Assembly: GCA_026994125.1 (NCBI GenBank)
Contig: JALWRJ010000222.1
Span: 1 to 6,414 of the forward strand
Direction of reading: 5' to 3'
DNA from: Cyclobacteriaceae bacterium
Lineage (GTDB): Bacteria; Bacteroidota; Bacteroidia; Cytophagales; Cyclobacteriaceae
Length of the DNA: 6,414 nt
Below, in pieces: positions 5,799 to 6,414 of the stretch. Positions within the stretch are counted from its first letter, which is position 1, and every line of letters starts with the position of its first letter. A program made the translations under genes and the position numbers. The notes under the pieces are model-generated. The model made no database searches. It was not told where the DNA came from and worked only from the letters and a program-made list of their open reading frames with translations.

Positions 5799-6414
5799 CT
5801 AAAAGGCAAAATATATAAAAGGTTGCATATCCGATGAAAGCACCTGATATAGAAAAAAGGAAACCACAAAGGCAACAATTACCTGCACCGCATAAGGCCA
5901 ACTAATAAACAGGTTTTTATAGGCTGCTTTCCAAGGGGTGGGTAACCAATGTATTGCATAGCCAATACCCATGGTAATAAACACCCATTTATAACCAGCC
6001 AGCACTTGCGGTGCTACGGAAAATGATAATTGGGTAGTAAGCTGGCTCAAAACCTGGCGGGCAATTTCAAAGTCGGACGAGCGAAACCAAATACGGGTAA
6101 ACGTAATAAAGTTAAACGTAAAGAAGACTCCCATAAGGCGGTTGCTCCATTTTGCTTTGTTTTTCCAGGGCGAAATTTTATTCCATAGCTTAAACACCAC
6201 AATGCCTAACCCATTGAGGCCTCCCCAAACTACAAAATTCCAACTGGCACCGTGCCAAAGCCCCCCTAAAAGCATGGTCATCATTAAATTTAGATTGGTA
6301 TTTACCCAATTTTTAAAAGCGGGCACCCATTTGCCTACTACATACACCACTACCATACCTGCAACAATACCCACAGGCACCCAAATGGAGCAGCCAGTAC
6401 CGAAATAAAAAACA
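5799..6414 (-). CDS. MBOAT family O-acyltransferase, C-terminal part (AlgI-like; 5' end outside window)
   Basis: The reading frame is open through the right edge, so a GTG at 6380 is almost certainly internal and the N-terminal half or more is missing. AlgI-type proteins are typically about 450-500 residues, and about 204 codons are visible here. They contain NLNLMMTMLLGGLWHGASW and VVWGGLNG, the membrane-bound O-acyltransferase signature; its invariant histidine (in LWHG) is encoded at 6252-6254. Three or more hydrophobic segments follow or precede it: PVGIVAGMVVVYVVG, the stretch around GVFFTFNFITFTRIWF, KWVFITMGIGYAIHWL, and YAVQVIVAFVVSFFLYQVL. The end, QPFIYFAF, is typical of Bacteroidota members. 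Such enzymes pass acyl groups, often acetyl, across the inner membrane to exopolysaccharides or other cell-surface polymers, usually with a periplasmic partner (AlgJ/AlgX-like or GDSL/SGNH) encoded nearby. Any partner would lie upstream of this gene, beyond the window. The family is clear; the acceptor is unknown. Confidence 0.93.
   Translation of the reverse strand, partial: VFYFGTGCSIWVPVGIVAGMVVVYVVGKWVPAFKNWVNTNLNLMMTMLLGGLWHGASWNFVVWGGLNGLGIVVFKLWNKISPWKNKAKWSNRLMGVFFTFNFITFTRIWFRSSDFEIARQVLSQLTTQLSFSVAPQVLAGYKWVFITMGIGYAIHWLPTPWKAAYKNLFISWPYAVQVIVAFVVSFFLYQVLSSDMQPFIYFAF

Noticed and set aside
5797..5807. Small hairpin GCCT-AAA-AGGC at the queA/MBOAT convergent junction as an intrinsic terminator.
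   Set aside because: The stem is only 4 bp with a 3-base loop, and no T-tract follows on either strand. It also overlaps the MBOAT stop codon and the codons before it. Too weak to call.
1..6414. A hidden mobile element, CRISPR array, defence island or other new multi-gene system.
   Set aside because: I saw no transposase, integrase, terminal inverted repeats, direct repeat arrays or phage-like genes. The genes are complete apart from those cut by the window edges, tightly packed, and similar in base and codon style.

Overview
The window is ordinary-looking chromosomal DNA from a member of the Bacteroidota, most likely a marine- or soil-type Cytophagales/Sphingobacteriales/Flavobacteriales relative; I cannot place it more closely. 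The evidence is protein style: a membrane-bound MutS-like ATPase, a MacB/FtsX-type permease with the usual Bacteroidota N-terminus, and an MBOAT protein ending in the PFIYF-type tail. Shine-Dalgarno sequences are absent before all visible starts, and there are TAnnTTTG-like promoter boxes. There is no sign of phage, insertion sequence, CRISPR, tRNA or rRNA.

Layout from left to right. (1) 1-814, plus strand: most of a PLP-dependent threonine/serine dehydratase or serine racemase family enzyme, cut by the left edge just before its catalytic lysine. (2) 811-2598, plus strand: a membrane-anchored MutS-family ATPase whose ATG overlaps the dehydratase stop (ATGA), so the two are probably co-transcribed and translationally coupled. 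(3) 2609-3871, minus strand: a MacB-like ABC transporter permease, convergent with the MutS-like gene across 10 bases. (4) 3908-4423, minus strand: a VOC (glyoxalase-fold) protein with a lipoprotein signal, 36 bases upstream of the permease and probably in one transcript with it. (5) 4424-4729: an AT-rich 306-base divergent intergenic region holding candidate promoters. (6) 4730-5776, plus strand: queA, the enzyme that builds epoxyqueuosine on tRNA. (7) 5799-6414, minus strand: the C-terminal part of an MBOAT O-acyltransferase (AlgI-like), running off the right edge.

The genes do not form one evident pathway. Two pairings suggest possible functional links: the dehydratase with the MutS-like membrane ATPase, and the VOC lipoprotein with the permease. 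The most thought-provoking item is the MutS-like protein, which keeps the complete ATPase core but lacks the mismatch-reading N-terminal domain and instead carries four predicted membrane segments. I see no convincing new multi-gene system, and the findings are scored accordingly.
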